Shown here one piece after another: positions 45,390 to 52,704 of a stretch of DNA of 64,000 nucleotides (the stretch's first letter is position 1; each line of letters opens with the position of its first letter). The translations under genes and the position numbers were made by a program. Source of the stretch: JBJYIN01 sp046237015 (GTDB taxonomy: Bacteria; Pseudomonadota; Gammaproteobacteria; Enterobacterales; Enterobacteriaceae). Below the pieces are notes generated by a model. The model did no database searches and was not told where the DNA came from. It saw nothing but the letters and a program-made list of their open reading frames with translations. The stretch lies in assembly GCF_046237015.1 (NCBI RefSeq), contig NZ_JBJYIN010000004.1, positions 62,001-126,000 on the forward strand, read 5' to 3'.

Positions 45390-46280
45390 ATGCCCAATAA
45401 CGACCTCAATCCACGTGGCTCCGCAAGCCCACAAGATACTGATTTGGTGCGCCGCAAATTGCTGCACGCCGCCTCTTTGGCCGCTCCAGTTGCGTTGCTA
45501 GGGAGCACAGTGAATGCCGCAGCACCGAACCCTACAGCCACTGACGTTGGCCAAGCTCGGTCTGCCTTGGTGACCGGTTCTTCACGTGGCATTGGTGCAG
45601 CCACCGCCAGGCGTTTGGCGCAAGATGGCTATGCGGTGACGATCAACTACCTTAACAGCCGGGATCTGGCTGAACAGCTGGCTCGCGAGATCACTGAAGC
45701 AGGCGGAAAAGCCATCAGCGTGCAGGCTGATGTCAGTGACCCACAGGCGGTGCGTCGTCTGTTCGATGCCCACCACGAGGCCTTCGGATCATTGCATGTC
45801 GCAGTGGCGAATGCTGGCATTCAGCGGTTGGGGGCGTTCTCACAGATGAGTGATGCTGATTACGACCGAGTGATCGACGTGAACATGAAAGGCTGCTTTC
45901 ACACCCTGCGTGAAGCATCTCGGCGGGTGGTCGATGGCGGACGCATCATCGCACTGTCTTCGGGTACGGTGACGTTGCGTCCGCCTACCTACGGCCCTTA
46001 TGCCGCCAGCAAGGCAGCAGTTGATGTGTTTGTGAACATTCTGGCCAAGGAACTGTCAGGCCGAATGATCTCCGTCAACGCTGTTGCGCCGGGAACCACC
46101 AACACCACACTGTTCACCGATGGCAAGACGAACGAACAGATCGCTGGTTTTGCCCGCCAAACTCCGTATCGACGCCTGGGCGAACCGAAGGATATTGCCA
46201 ACGTTATTTCGATGCTGGTCAGTGGGCGAGGTGCATGGGTCAACGGTCAGGTGGTCAACGCCAATGGCGGCTTGGTCTGA
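45390..46280 (+). CDS. SDR oxidoreductase with twin-arginine leader (paralogue 1)
   Basis: 296 residues from ATG 45390 with GGAGGAATCC before it. The N-terminus has LVRRKLLHAASLAAPVALLG ending STVNA, a Tat-type signal, followed by a full classical SDR: TGSSRGIG, NAG (ANAGIQR), catalytic Ser in LSSGT and YAASK. C-terminal INAMAPG-equivalent is VNAVAPGTTNTTLF. About 67 bp after the previous SDR; strongly similar to the next gene along its length, so a tandem duplication. Confidence 0.88.
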   Translation: MPNNDLNPRGSASPQDTDLVRRKLLHAASLAAPVALLGSTVNAAAPNPTATDVGQARSALVTGSSRGIGAATARRLAQDGYAVTINYLNSRDLAEQLAREITEAGGKAISVQADVSDPQAVRRLFDAHHEAFGSLHVAVANAGIQRLGAFSQMSDADYDRVIDVNMKGCFHTLREASRRVVDGGRIIALSSGTVTLRPPTYGPYAASKAAVDVFVNILAKELSGRMISVNAVAPGTTNTTLFTDGKTNEQIAGFARQTPYRRLGEPKDIANVISMLVSGRGAWVNGQVVNANGGLV

Positions 46281-46367
46281 GGCCGCACTAATCAGCGATA
46301 GGCCGGCCACGCACCTCTTGAATGATTTTCCAACCCTTTGCAACTACAGAAACGACGAGGAACTGAC

Positions 46368-47264
46368 ATGTCCAACGACAAAATCTCTACTCCTGGAATT
46401 GATCAAGCTGGTCAATCGCGCCGCAAGCTGCTGTGTGCTGCGGCCTTAGCTACGCCAGCGGTCATGTTGATGGCCGCCGGGCAGACAGCCGTGGCTGCCG
46501 AACGGGCCAATGTCACTGGCGCGGGAGCATCGGCCAATGGCAAAGTCGCGATTGTCACCGGCTCTTCGCGCGGCATTGGCGCAGCAACGGCCAAGCGACT
46601 GGCGCTGGATGGTTACAGCATCACTGTCAACTACCTGCGCAATCAGGATCTGGCGCAAAAGAATGTTGTGGAGATTGAAAAAGCCGGCGGCAAAGCCATC
46701 AGCGTTCAGGCTGATGTCAGTGATCCGGCAGCCGTTCGCAGATTGTTTGACGCCACGCAAGAAGCCTTCGGCGGGGTGGATGTGGTAGTCAGCAATGCGG
46801 GTGTCATGCGGCTTTCGCCCTTTTCCAACATGACTGATGAGGATTTTGACCGCATGATGATGGTCAATTTCAAGGGGAGCTTCAATGTATTACGCTTGGC
46901 TGCACAGCGCGTGCGCGATGGCGGGCGCATCATCAGCTTGTCCTCCAGTATCACTCAGTTGCGCAGCCCCACGTATGGCCCGTACGCCGCCACCAAAGCT
47001 GCCCAAGAGTTGTTTGCAAACGTGCTAGCCAAAGAGTTGGCGGGCCGCCAAATTTCTGTCAATGCGATGGCACCAGGTTTGGTCAACACCACACTCTTCA
47101 CCGATGGCAAAACACCCGAGCAAATTGCTGGTTTTGCCCAGCGCACGCCACACCAACGGATTGGTGAGCCGGAGGATATTGCCAACGTTATCTCTGCTCT
47201 GTGCAGCAGCGACGGTATGTGGATCAACGGGCAAACCGTTTTTGCCAATGGTGGGGTGGTTTGA
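46368..47264 (+). CDS. SDR oxidoreductase with twin-arginine leader (paralogue 2)
   Basis: 298 residues from ATG 46368 (GAGGAAC upstream). Leader QSRRKLLCAAALATPAVMLM then AAGQTAVA, again Tat-like. Core motifs TGSSRGIG, SNAGVMR, LSSSI and YAATK; shared blocks with paralogue 1 include KAISVQADVSDP and AVRRLFDA. The Tyr-Lys pair is intact so it should be catalytic. Last gene of the SDR run, 87 bp after paralogue 1. Confidence 0.88.
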   Translation: MSNDKISTPGIDQAGQSRRKLLCAAALATPAVMLMAAGQTAVAAERANVTGAGASANGKVAIVTGSSRGIGAATAKRLALDGYSITVNYLRNQDLAQKNVVEIEKAGGKAISVQADVSDPAAVRRLFDATQEAFGGVDVVVSNAGVMRLSPFSNMTDEDFDRMMMVNFKGSFNVLRLAAQRVRDGGRIISLSSSITQLRSPTYGPYAATKAAQELFANVLAKELAGRQISVNAMAPGLVNTTLFTDGKTPEQIAGFAQRTPHQRIGEPEDIANVISALCSSDGMWINGQTVFANGGVV

Positions 47265-47336
47265 AGCTAGGCGTACAAGCTAGCCTGGTAAGGCGGCATT
47301 AGCAACGTGGGCTTACTTTGGTCAGCCAGAAATCGA

Positions 47337-47385
47337 CCTCGCCCGCCGATGGCGAGGCGGTTGAAACCGCCTTTCAGCTATTTTT
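47337..47385. terminator. Two overlapping hairpins at the right edge of the cassette
   Basis: CCTCGCC/GGCGAGG (47337-47357) overlaps AGGCGGTT/AACCGCCT (47355-47372), followed by TTTC and then TTTTTC. They lie in the convergent gap between the last SDR and cmoB and may be alternative terminators. Confidence 0.5.
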
Positions 47386-47393
47386 CTTGTACG

Positions 47394-48365
47394 TTAAGGT
47401 TTATGGGCGATCAATACCGCGCGACGGGGAGCAGGATAACCCTCTACGGTTTTATCTGGGTCTGAAGAATCGAGAAAATCGGCCAGTGATTCGCTGACCA
47501 TCCAGTCGGTACGACGTTGTTCCTGAACAGTGGTGGTGCAAACATCGACGACGCGAATGTCAGCAAATCCGCATTTCTCCAACCATTTAGTCAGTGCCGC
47601 AACGGAAGGGATAAAATAGACATTACGCATCTGTGCGTAGCGTTCTCCTGGCACCAGAACCTGATGCTCATCGCCTTCAATGACCAGCGTTTCCAATACC
47701 AACTCTCCCCCAGAGACCAACTGGTTTTTTAATTGCCACAAATGATCGAGTGGAGATCGACGATGGTATAACACGCCCATGGAAAATACGGTATCAAACG
47801 CTGCAAGCTCAGGTAATTGTTCGATACCTAGGGGTAAAACATGTGCCCGCTGATCGTCACCAAGTAGCTTACGAACGGCTTCGAATTGACACAAAAATAG
47901 CTGCATAGGGTCGATGCCGACCGCCATGTGAGCACCTTCGCCCACCATGCGCCATAAGTGGTAACCACTACCGCAACCCACATCAAGTATTAACCGATCT
48001 TTTAATGGACTGATGTGTGGCAGCACGCGCTCCCATTTCCAATCGGAGCGCCACTCGGTATTGATGTCTACGCCATACAGGGAAAATGGCCCTTTGCGCC
48101 AGGGCATCAGGTTACGCAGTAGCATTTCAATGCCTTCACGTTGCCCGATGGAAATATCGGGTTCCATCTGTGCGCTTACACTATGTATAAGATCCAGCGA
48201 TGTTGGCGTCAGCGAAGGGAGATGTTCGAGAGTGTTAAACCACAGTTTGAATTTCCCATGGAGTGACTCCTGCTGCCAATGGCTCAACTGTGGCGGCAGC
48301 GTATTCAGCCAGTGGCTTAACGGACCTTTGGCAATCAGCTGATAAAAGTTACCGAAATCAATCAT
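47394..48365 (-). CDS. cmoB: tRNA U34 carboxymethyltransferase CmoB
   Basis: Transfers carboxymethyl from carboxy-SAM to 5-hydroxyuridine-34, giving cmo5U in tRNA. 323 residues, the E. coli length. SAM fold with LDVGCGSGYHLWRM (about 124-137) and FSMGVLYHRRSPL; also QREGIEMLLRNLMPWRKGPF. Its ATG overlaps the cmoA stop by 4 bp, so translation is coupled. Confidence 0.97.
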   Translation of the reverse strand: MIDFGNFYQLIAKGPLSHWLNTLPPQLSHWQQESLHGKFKLWFNTLEHLPSLTPTSLDLIHSVSAQMEPDISIGQREGIEMLLRNLMPWRKGPFSLYGVDINTEWRSDWKWERVLPHISPLKDRLILDVGCGSGYHLWRMVGEGAHMAVGIDPMQLFLCQFEAVRKLLGDDQRAHVLPLGIEQLPELAAFDTVFSMGVLYHRRSPLDHLWQLKNQLVSGGELVLETLVIEGDEHQVLVPGERYAQMRNVYFIPSVAALTKWLEKCGFADIRVVDVCTTTVQEQRRTDWMVSESLADFLDSSDPDKTVEGYPAPRRAVLIAHKP

Positions 48366-49105
48366 ACTGGGTTCCCCGTTTTGACGGCCAGTAAAGAGCC
48401 AAAATTAAAACATTGGAACCAAACTTCACGATGTTCGAAACCGGCTTGCATCAGACGATCCTTGTGTATTTCTACAGAATCAGTCCGCATCACGTTTTCC
48501 AACATGCTCCGTTTTTGACTGATTTCCAATTCGCTATAGCCATTGGCGCGTTTGAAATCGAGATGCATGTTGAATAATAGCTCGTCAATTTCTGCATCGG
48601 AAAAGCTGAATTTCTCAGAAAGGACCAGGACGCCGCCGGGGTTAAGACCCTGATAGATGCGATTGAGCAATAATTGTCGATTATCCGGCTCTAAAAATTG
48701 CAGTGTGAAATTCAATACAACCATTGAAGCATTCTCTATTTCGATATTTAAAATATCGGATTCAATGATGTCTACCGGCGTATCTGAACGAAAAGCATCA
48801 ATATGGTTACGACAACGTTTGATCATGGCCGGGGAATTATCCACCGCGATAATTTTGCAACCTGATGCACGAATATTGCGTCTTATTGACAGGGTAGCGG
48901 CACCCAAAGAGCAGCCCAGATCGTAAATCTGACTTTCAGGCTGAGCAAATCGTTCGGCAAGCATGCCAATCATTGAAATAATGTTGGAATAGCCTGGAAC
49001 TGAGCGTTGAATCATGTCGGGAAAAACATCGGCAACACGTTCGTCAAAGGTCCAGTCGCCCAGATTCGCTATTGGGGCGGAAAAAAGCATATCGCGATTT
49101 GGCAT
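48362..49105 (-). CDS. cmoA: Carboxy-SAM synthase CmoA
   Basis: Converts SAM plus prephenate to carboxy-S-adenosylmethionine, the donor used by CmoB. 247 residues, as in E. coli. Motifs: DERVADVFPDMIQRSVPGY near the N-terminus, YDLGCSLGAATLSIRR and VVLNFTLQFLEPDNR. First gene of the cmoAB pair. Confidence 0.97.
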   Translation of the reverse strand: MPNRDMLFSAPIANLGDWTFDERVADVFPDMIQRSVPGYSNIISMIGMLAERFAQPESQIYDLGCSLGAATLSIRRNIRASGCKIIAVDNSPAMIKRCRNHIDAFRSDTPVDIIESDILNIEIENASMVVLNFTLQFLEPDNRQLLLNRIYQGLNPGGVLVLSEKFSFSDAEIDELLFNMHLDFKRANGYSELEISQKRSMLENVMRTDSVEIHKDRLMQAGFEHREVWFQCFNFGSLLAVKTGNPV

Positions 49106-49199
49106 GGCGGAGATAGAACTGCGCTAAATAATTGAAGGGCGATATTCTAGCAGAATGCGTCAAGAAAGCATGTGCTGATATGATGCGTAGCAACGTAAG

Positions 49200-49224
49200 G
49201 CAATTACCATTTACTGGTAATTGC
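49200..49224. repeat. Inverted repeat between yecN and cmoA
   Basis: 10-bp arms GCAATTACCA/TGGTAATTGC with a 5-nt loop, about 72 bp past the yecN stop. No U-tract, so a terminator role is uncertain. Confidence 0.35.
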
Positions 49225-49296
49225 ATGCGGAGAAGGGCGTTGAAGCAAGCCGTTACTTTCCTAGAAACCAATGTTCCGTGCGGCGTTAGGCTTTGA

Positions 49297-49692
49297 TTAG
49301 TAAAGTGTAAATACGAGTTCCCAGGGCAAATAGTAGAGGTTAAACAATGCCATTAGCACAAGCGATACATATGTTCCTGCCATGCCCGCCCGGCGCCAGC
49401 GAAACTCGCGATGGTGCAGGCCATAATAGTGCAATACACGCCCGACAATCAGCATCAGCCCGCAAACATGTACCATAACCATCATTGCGCCATTCATTTC
49501 CATCAGAACCAACAGAATGGCACCGATAGGAATGTATTCAACGGCATTACCATGTACGCGAATCGCCGTCTGGAGCTCGTAAAACCCCCCATCTCCGTAG
49601 GCAACACGGTATTGCATTCTGAGTTTTACTACATCAAGAGACAGCTTTATCAATAACAATGCGCCGAGCACTACGTAAAGCGCGCTTACCAT
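49297..49692 (-). CDS. yecN: MAPEG-family membrane protein YecN
   Basis: Small inner-membrane protein of the MAPEG superfamily (eicosanoid and glutathione metabolism fold); bacterial role unknown. 131 residues from ATG 49692, equal to E. coli, with GGAG 7 bp upstream; the frame continues upstream to 49770. Four hydrophobic helices; MAPEG motif RVAYGDGGFYELQTAIRVHGNAVEY. Confidence 0.92.
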   Translation of the reverse strand: MVSALYVVLGALLLIKLSLDVVKLRMQYRVAYGDGGFYELQTAIRVHGNAVEYIPIGAILLVLMEMNGAMMVMVHVCGLMLIVGRVLHYYGLHHREFRWRRAGMAGTYVSLVLMALFNLYYLPWELVFTLY

Positions 49693-49822
49693 TTTTAACT
49701 CCATAACCTGACCGAAAACGGCTGGCAGAATAATAGCTTCCCCCGGACGAACTGTCGCCTGCCAAGTCAATTATTTTTGTTTGAAATCTATTGGTAGGGC
49801 TAAGGAGGGCAAATAACACTCG

Positions 49823-50644
49823 TTAAAAAAGTGATGCCTGTTGCGGCCAATCCGGCATCGGTGGGAACGAGGGGAGCACGTCCGCCAACAACGGCCAAAG
49901 CTGTTGGGCCAGCAAGGGAGCATCACCAATATCTGGCGTATGAATAAATAAAAATGGCTGAGCGGAGGACCATTGCGGTAGCTTTTTCAACCAAGGCTGA
50001 AACCAGTGATGGTTTTCCTGCGTATTCTCACAGCCGATAAAACGAATAATAGGCTGTGTTGACGTGAGTACGGCGTGCACGGGCAATCGCGGCTTCTTGC
50101 GTTGTGCTTCCCGCATGGCGACGCTGTCGGGCATTGCGTGGTGGACGGGGCGACTATCAAGGATAACGCGATTCATTCCGCGCTGCTGCAATCCCTGGTT
50201 CAGATGGCGTTCTTCGTCTCCTTTGGCGAAAAATTGCGGGTGCCTGACTTCAACGCCGTAATTAAAGCCTTGTGGTAGCGCGTCAAGAAACTGCCATAAT
50301 ACGGGAAGTTGTGCGGGACTAAATGCAGCCGGTAGTTGAATCCAAAGTTGCCCAATGCGCTCGGTTAACGGCTCCAGACACTGATAGAAACTTTTAACTT
50401 CATTTTCACAGTGTTGCAAAGCAGCTTGATGACTGATCGCTGAAGGAAATTTAAAACAAAACCGGAAATTGTCATCTGTCATATCTCTCCATCGCATCAC
50501 GATCTCGCGAGCGGGCAACGCGTAGAATGTGGTATTTCCTTCAACACAGTTAAAATAACGCGAATAATCAGCCAGATTATACAACCCTAATCGTCCCCAG
50601 GCGGCATGTTGCCACTGTGGTAAACCAACATAAAACATAATCAT
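49823..50644 (-). CDS. yecE: DUF72 family protein YecE
   Basis: Conserved TIM-barrel-like protein of unknown function. 273 residues, E. coli length about 272. Hallmarks MFYVGLPQWQHAAWG and YFNCVEGNTTFYALP at the N-terminus and FCFKFPSAISH. It sits between yecN and the EAL-HDOD gene; in E. coli yecD and aspS would follow. Confidence 0.93.
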   Translation of the reverse strand: MIMFYVGLPQWQHAAWGRLGLYNLADYSRYFNCVEGNTTFYALPAREIVMRWRDMTDDNFRFCFKFPSAISHQAALQHCENEVKSFYQCLEPLTERIGQLWIQLPAAFSPAQLPVLWQFLDALPQGFNYGVEVRHPQFFAKGDEERHLNQGLQQRGMNRVILDSRPVHHAMPDSVAMREAQRKKPRLPVHAVLTSTQPIIRFIGCENTQENHHWFQPWLKKLPQWSSAQPFLFIHTPDIGDAPLLAQQLWPLLADVLPSFPPMPDWPQQASLF

Positions 50645-50693
50645 CCGTCTTTTTCAGGCATATCGGCCAGCGAGGCTGTTAACGGTAAAAGGG

Positions 50694-51911
50694 CTACAAA
50701 ATGTCATCTGCCCAACGTGTCGCATCGATTATCATGCGGATAAAATCTGTTTCAGAGAGTTCCATATATAAGAGGTCGATTTCAAGCTTTTCCCAATGAT
50801 GTTGTTCGTAATCGGAAATGAGCGTGAGGTAGGGGGCGAATTTACCCGTATTATGTACTAGCGTCTGGTTGATACTTTCGGGTAAGACAATCTGAGAAAG
50901 TAATAATGGCAATTGTGAATCCAGAACGGCGTCAAGCAGTGACAGCAATCCACATAAGAACGCTTCGGTTGTATCTTCATGACGAGTAAAATGTTCGTGC
51001 AACAACTCAAAAAAACGAGCCCGAATTAAACTCATTCGATAAAGTTCACTTGGTTTGTTTGCATTCCCGTTTGTGATGCTGACTAATGAAACGAAACGTT
51101 TTAGCTCTTTTTGTCCAAGAAGTATTGCCATGGTCCGAAAAGACATGGTGGATGAATTGATACCAAAACGGGTATGGTATTTAATATTGGTAATATAACG
51201 CATCAACTTATAATACAGCGAGAGATCGCCACAGATAAGCTCTTCAATCCGGTTATAGTCTATTTCCGGTTTGTTGACCTCCTTCAGCAATTTAATTGTC
51301 GTGCTGGTGTTATTTATCAACTTTTTTGATTTTATAATCTCAGGGACACTGAAAAAATAGCCTTGAAAAAGTGAAATGCCGATTCTCTTCCCTTGCTGAT
51401 ATTGCTCGTGTGTTTCGACTTTTTCCGCGAGGTAAGTCAGGTGCTTGTGAGAGAGGTTATTGATAAAATTTTCGATTTCCTCGAATGTCGACTGCATCAG
51501 GTCGAACTTGATGATATCGATATAAGGGAGGAATCGGTTCCACTGTGGTTCCATCATAAAGTCGTCAAGGGCAAATTTAAATCCCTTTCGCTTCATCGCC
51601 TTTATGGCATCGAATAGAAGGTCATCGGGGGTCGCGCTTTCCAGAACTTCAATCACCACTTTTTCTGGCGGTAATATTTCTGCATGACCATCAATGAGCA
51701 TTTGATAAGGGAAATTGACGTAATAAAGTTGTTCCCCATCCAATTTGGCAAGCGAGTTTGTTAAAAACTGATCGGCAATGAGTTGTGCTGTAGCAAATTC
51801 AGCACTGACATCTGGAAATTTATTGGTGATATCGTTGCGAAAGAAAAGTTCATAGGCAACTGTCCTGAGATGCAGATTTAAAATGGGCTGGCGGGCAACA
51901 AATGAATACAT
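50694..51911 (-). CDS. EAL-HDOD domain signalling protein
   Basis: 405 residues, YuxH-type. N-terminal EAL domain (about 1-190) begins FVARQPILNLHLRTVAYELF. EAL motif positions are altered: EVLES for E-x-L, FALDDFMMEP for DDFGTGYS, and AEKVET for AEGVET, so some metal/c-di-GMP ligands are kept and loop 6 is changed. HDOD domain about 200-390 (EELICGDLSLYYKLMRYI). Vibrio CdgJ has this architecture and affects motility. It replaces yecD of the E. coli order. Confidence 0.85.
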   Translation of the reverse strand: MYSFVARQPILNLHLRTVAYELFFRNDITNKFPDVSAEFATAQLIADQFLTNSLAKLDGEQLYYVNFPYQMLIDGHAEILPPEKVVIEVLESATPDDLLFDAIKAMKRKGFKFALDDFMMEPQWNRFLPYIDIIKFDLMQSTFEEIENFINNLSHKHLTYLAEKVETHEQYQQGKRIGISLFQGYFFSVPEIIKSKKLINNTSTTIKLLKEVNKPEIDYNRIEELICGDLSLYYKLMRYITNIKYHTRFGINSSTMSFRTMAILLGQKELKRFVSLVSITNGNANKPSELYRMSLIRARFFELLHEHFTRHEDTTEAFLCGLLSLLDAVLDSQLPLLLSQIVLPESINQTLVHNTGKFAPYLTLISDYEQHHWEKLEIDLLYMELSETDFIRMIIDATRWADDIL

Positions 51912-51936
51912 GATGTGACTCCATGCAAAATATGTC

Positions 51937-52134
51937 TATACCCGTCATACTTCAAGTTGCTTGTGCGTTGGCTACGTTCAGTCACCCGAATCACTTACTC
52001 AAGTAAGCTCATCGGGATTAAATGAGAGACATCCTGTCTCTCACCAGAGGCCAGCCAAAGGCTGGTCAAATTCGTTCCCGACGAATTTGTCCTTCGCTTG
52101 CCGCCTTCACGCAACTCGAATTATTTAGGGTATA
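51937..52134. repeat. Long ERIC element, 198 bp
   Basis: Opposite orientation to the copies at 3930 and 28793. Ends TATACCCGTCATACTTCAAG and AACTCGAATT...GGGTATA. The insert hairpins are GAGAGACA/TGTCTCTC (52024-52042), GGCCAGCC/GGCTGGTC (52049-52067) and CAAATTCGT/ACGAATTTG (52067-52089). It starts 26 bp upstream of the EAL-HDOD start. Confidence 0.95.
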
Positions 52135-52155
52135 CATCAGCTAATAATTTTGTTT

Positions 52156-52269
52156 TATCCCCGTGATACTTCGAGTTGCATGTGAGTTGGTCTCGCCCTA
52201 AAGGCGCTAAGCATCGCGTTGTTTAAAGCGATAACGTTTTGTCACGCAACTCGAATTATTTGGGGTATA
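52156..52269. repeat. ERIC-ended element with a different core, 114 bp
   Basis: Left end TATCCCCGTGATACTTCGAG and right end ACTCGAATTATTTGGGG...TATA resemble ERIC ends, but the ERIC core hairpin is absent. The core instead contains CGCC/GGCG and ATCGC/GCGAT stems. It lies 21 bp from the long ERIC at 51937. Confidence 0.65.
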
Positions 52270-52704
52270 AGTATGATTTTAGCAGGTTCCATTCAAAGCG
52301 TTATCGCGGTGTTCCGCAAATTTACCCGCTCTTTTTAACATGCGTCCAGACAGGCCATCACTTCGCATAATCTCTTCATTTTTCCCTCAGTGGCACGACG
52401 GTATGGTGTGGCGTGTAGAGAAAAAACTGACGGATAACCTTGCTATTCTGGTAACAAATTTACGCCATATTGATGATCATTTCATTAACCAATAAAGAAA
52501 TTTATCAAAAAGAGTGTGCAGGTGTGCGGTAGCGCGTTACCTTCATACTTATCGTGCGGGCTAATTTCCTTTATAATGCTCGCCTTTTTTCATCGGACAC
52601 TAATCCAGAAAAACTATGTCGTTTAGCAACAATCTCACTGTTTTTTCGGGTGTTGATCACAGTGAAAAGGTGTGGGCTGTGCGGCTGAGTAAAAGGACAT
52701 CGTA
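52270..52704 (+). promoter_or_regulatory. aspS promoter region
   Basis: A TATAAT -10 hexamer is at 52572-52577, with TTATCG 17 bp upstream as a weak -35, giving a leader of about 120 nt. No gene seen in this stretch. AAAAGGACATCGTA precedes the aspS ATG. Confidence 0.5.

Noticed and set aside
46084..46449. 121-codon frame across the junction of the two Tat-type SDR genes
   Set aside because: Overlaps both SDR genes out of phase; long frames are expected in GC-richer DNA.
3930..52269. CRISPR array formed by the repeated segments
   Set aside because: The repeats are dispersed, long and palindromic with ERIC ends; there is no regular spacer structure and no cas gene.
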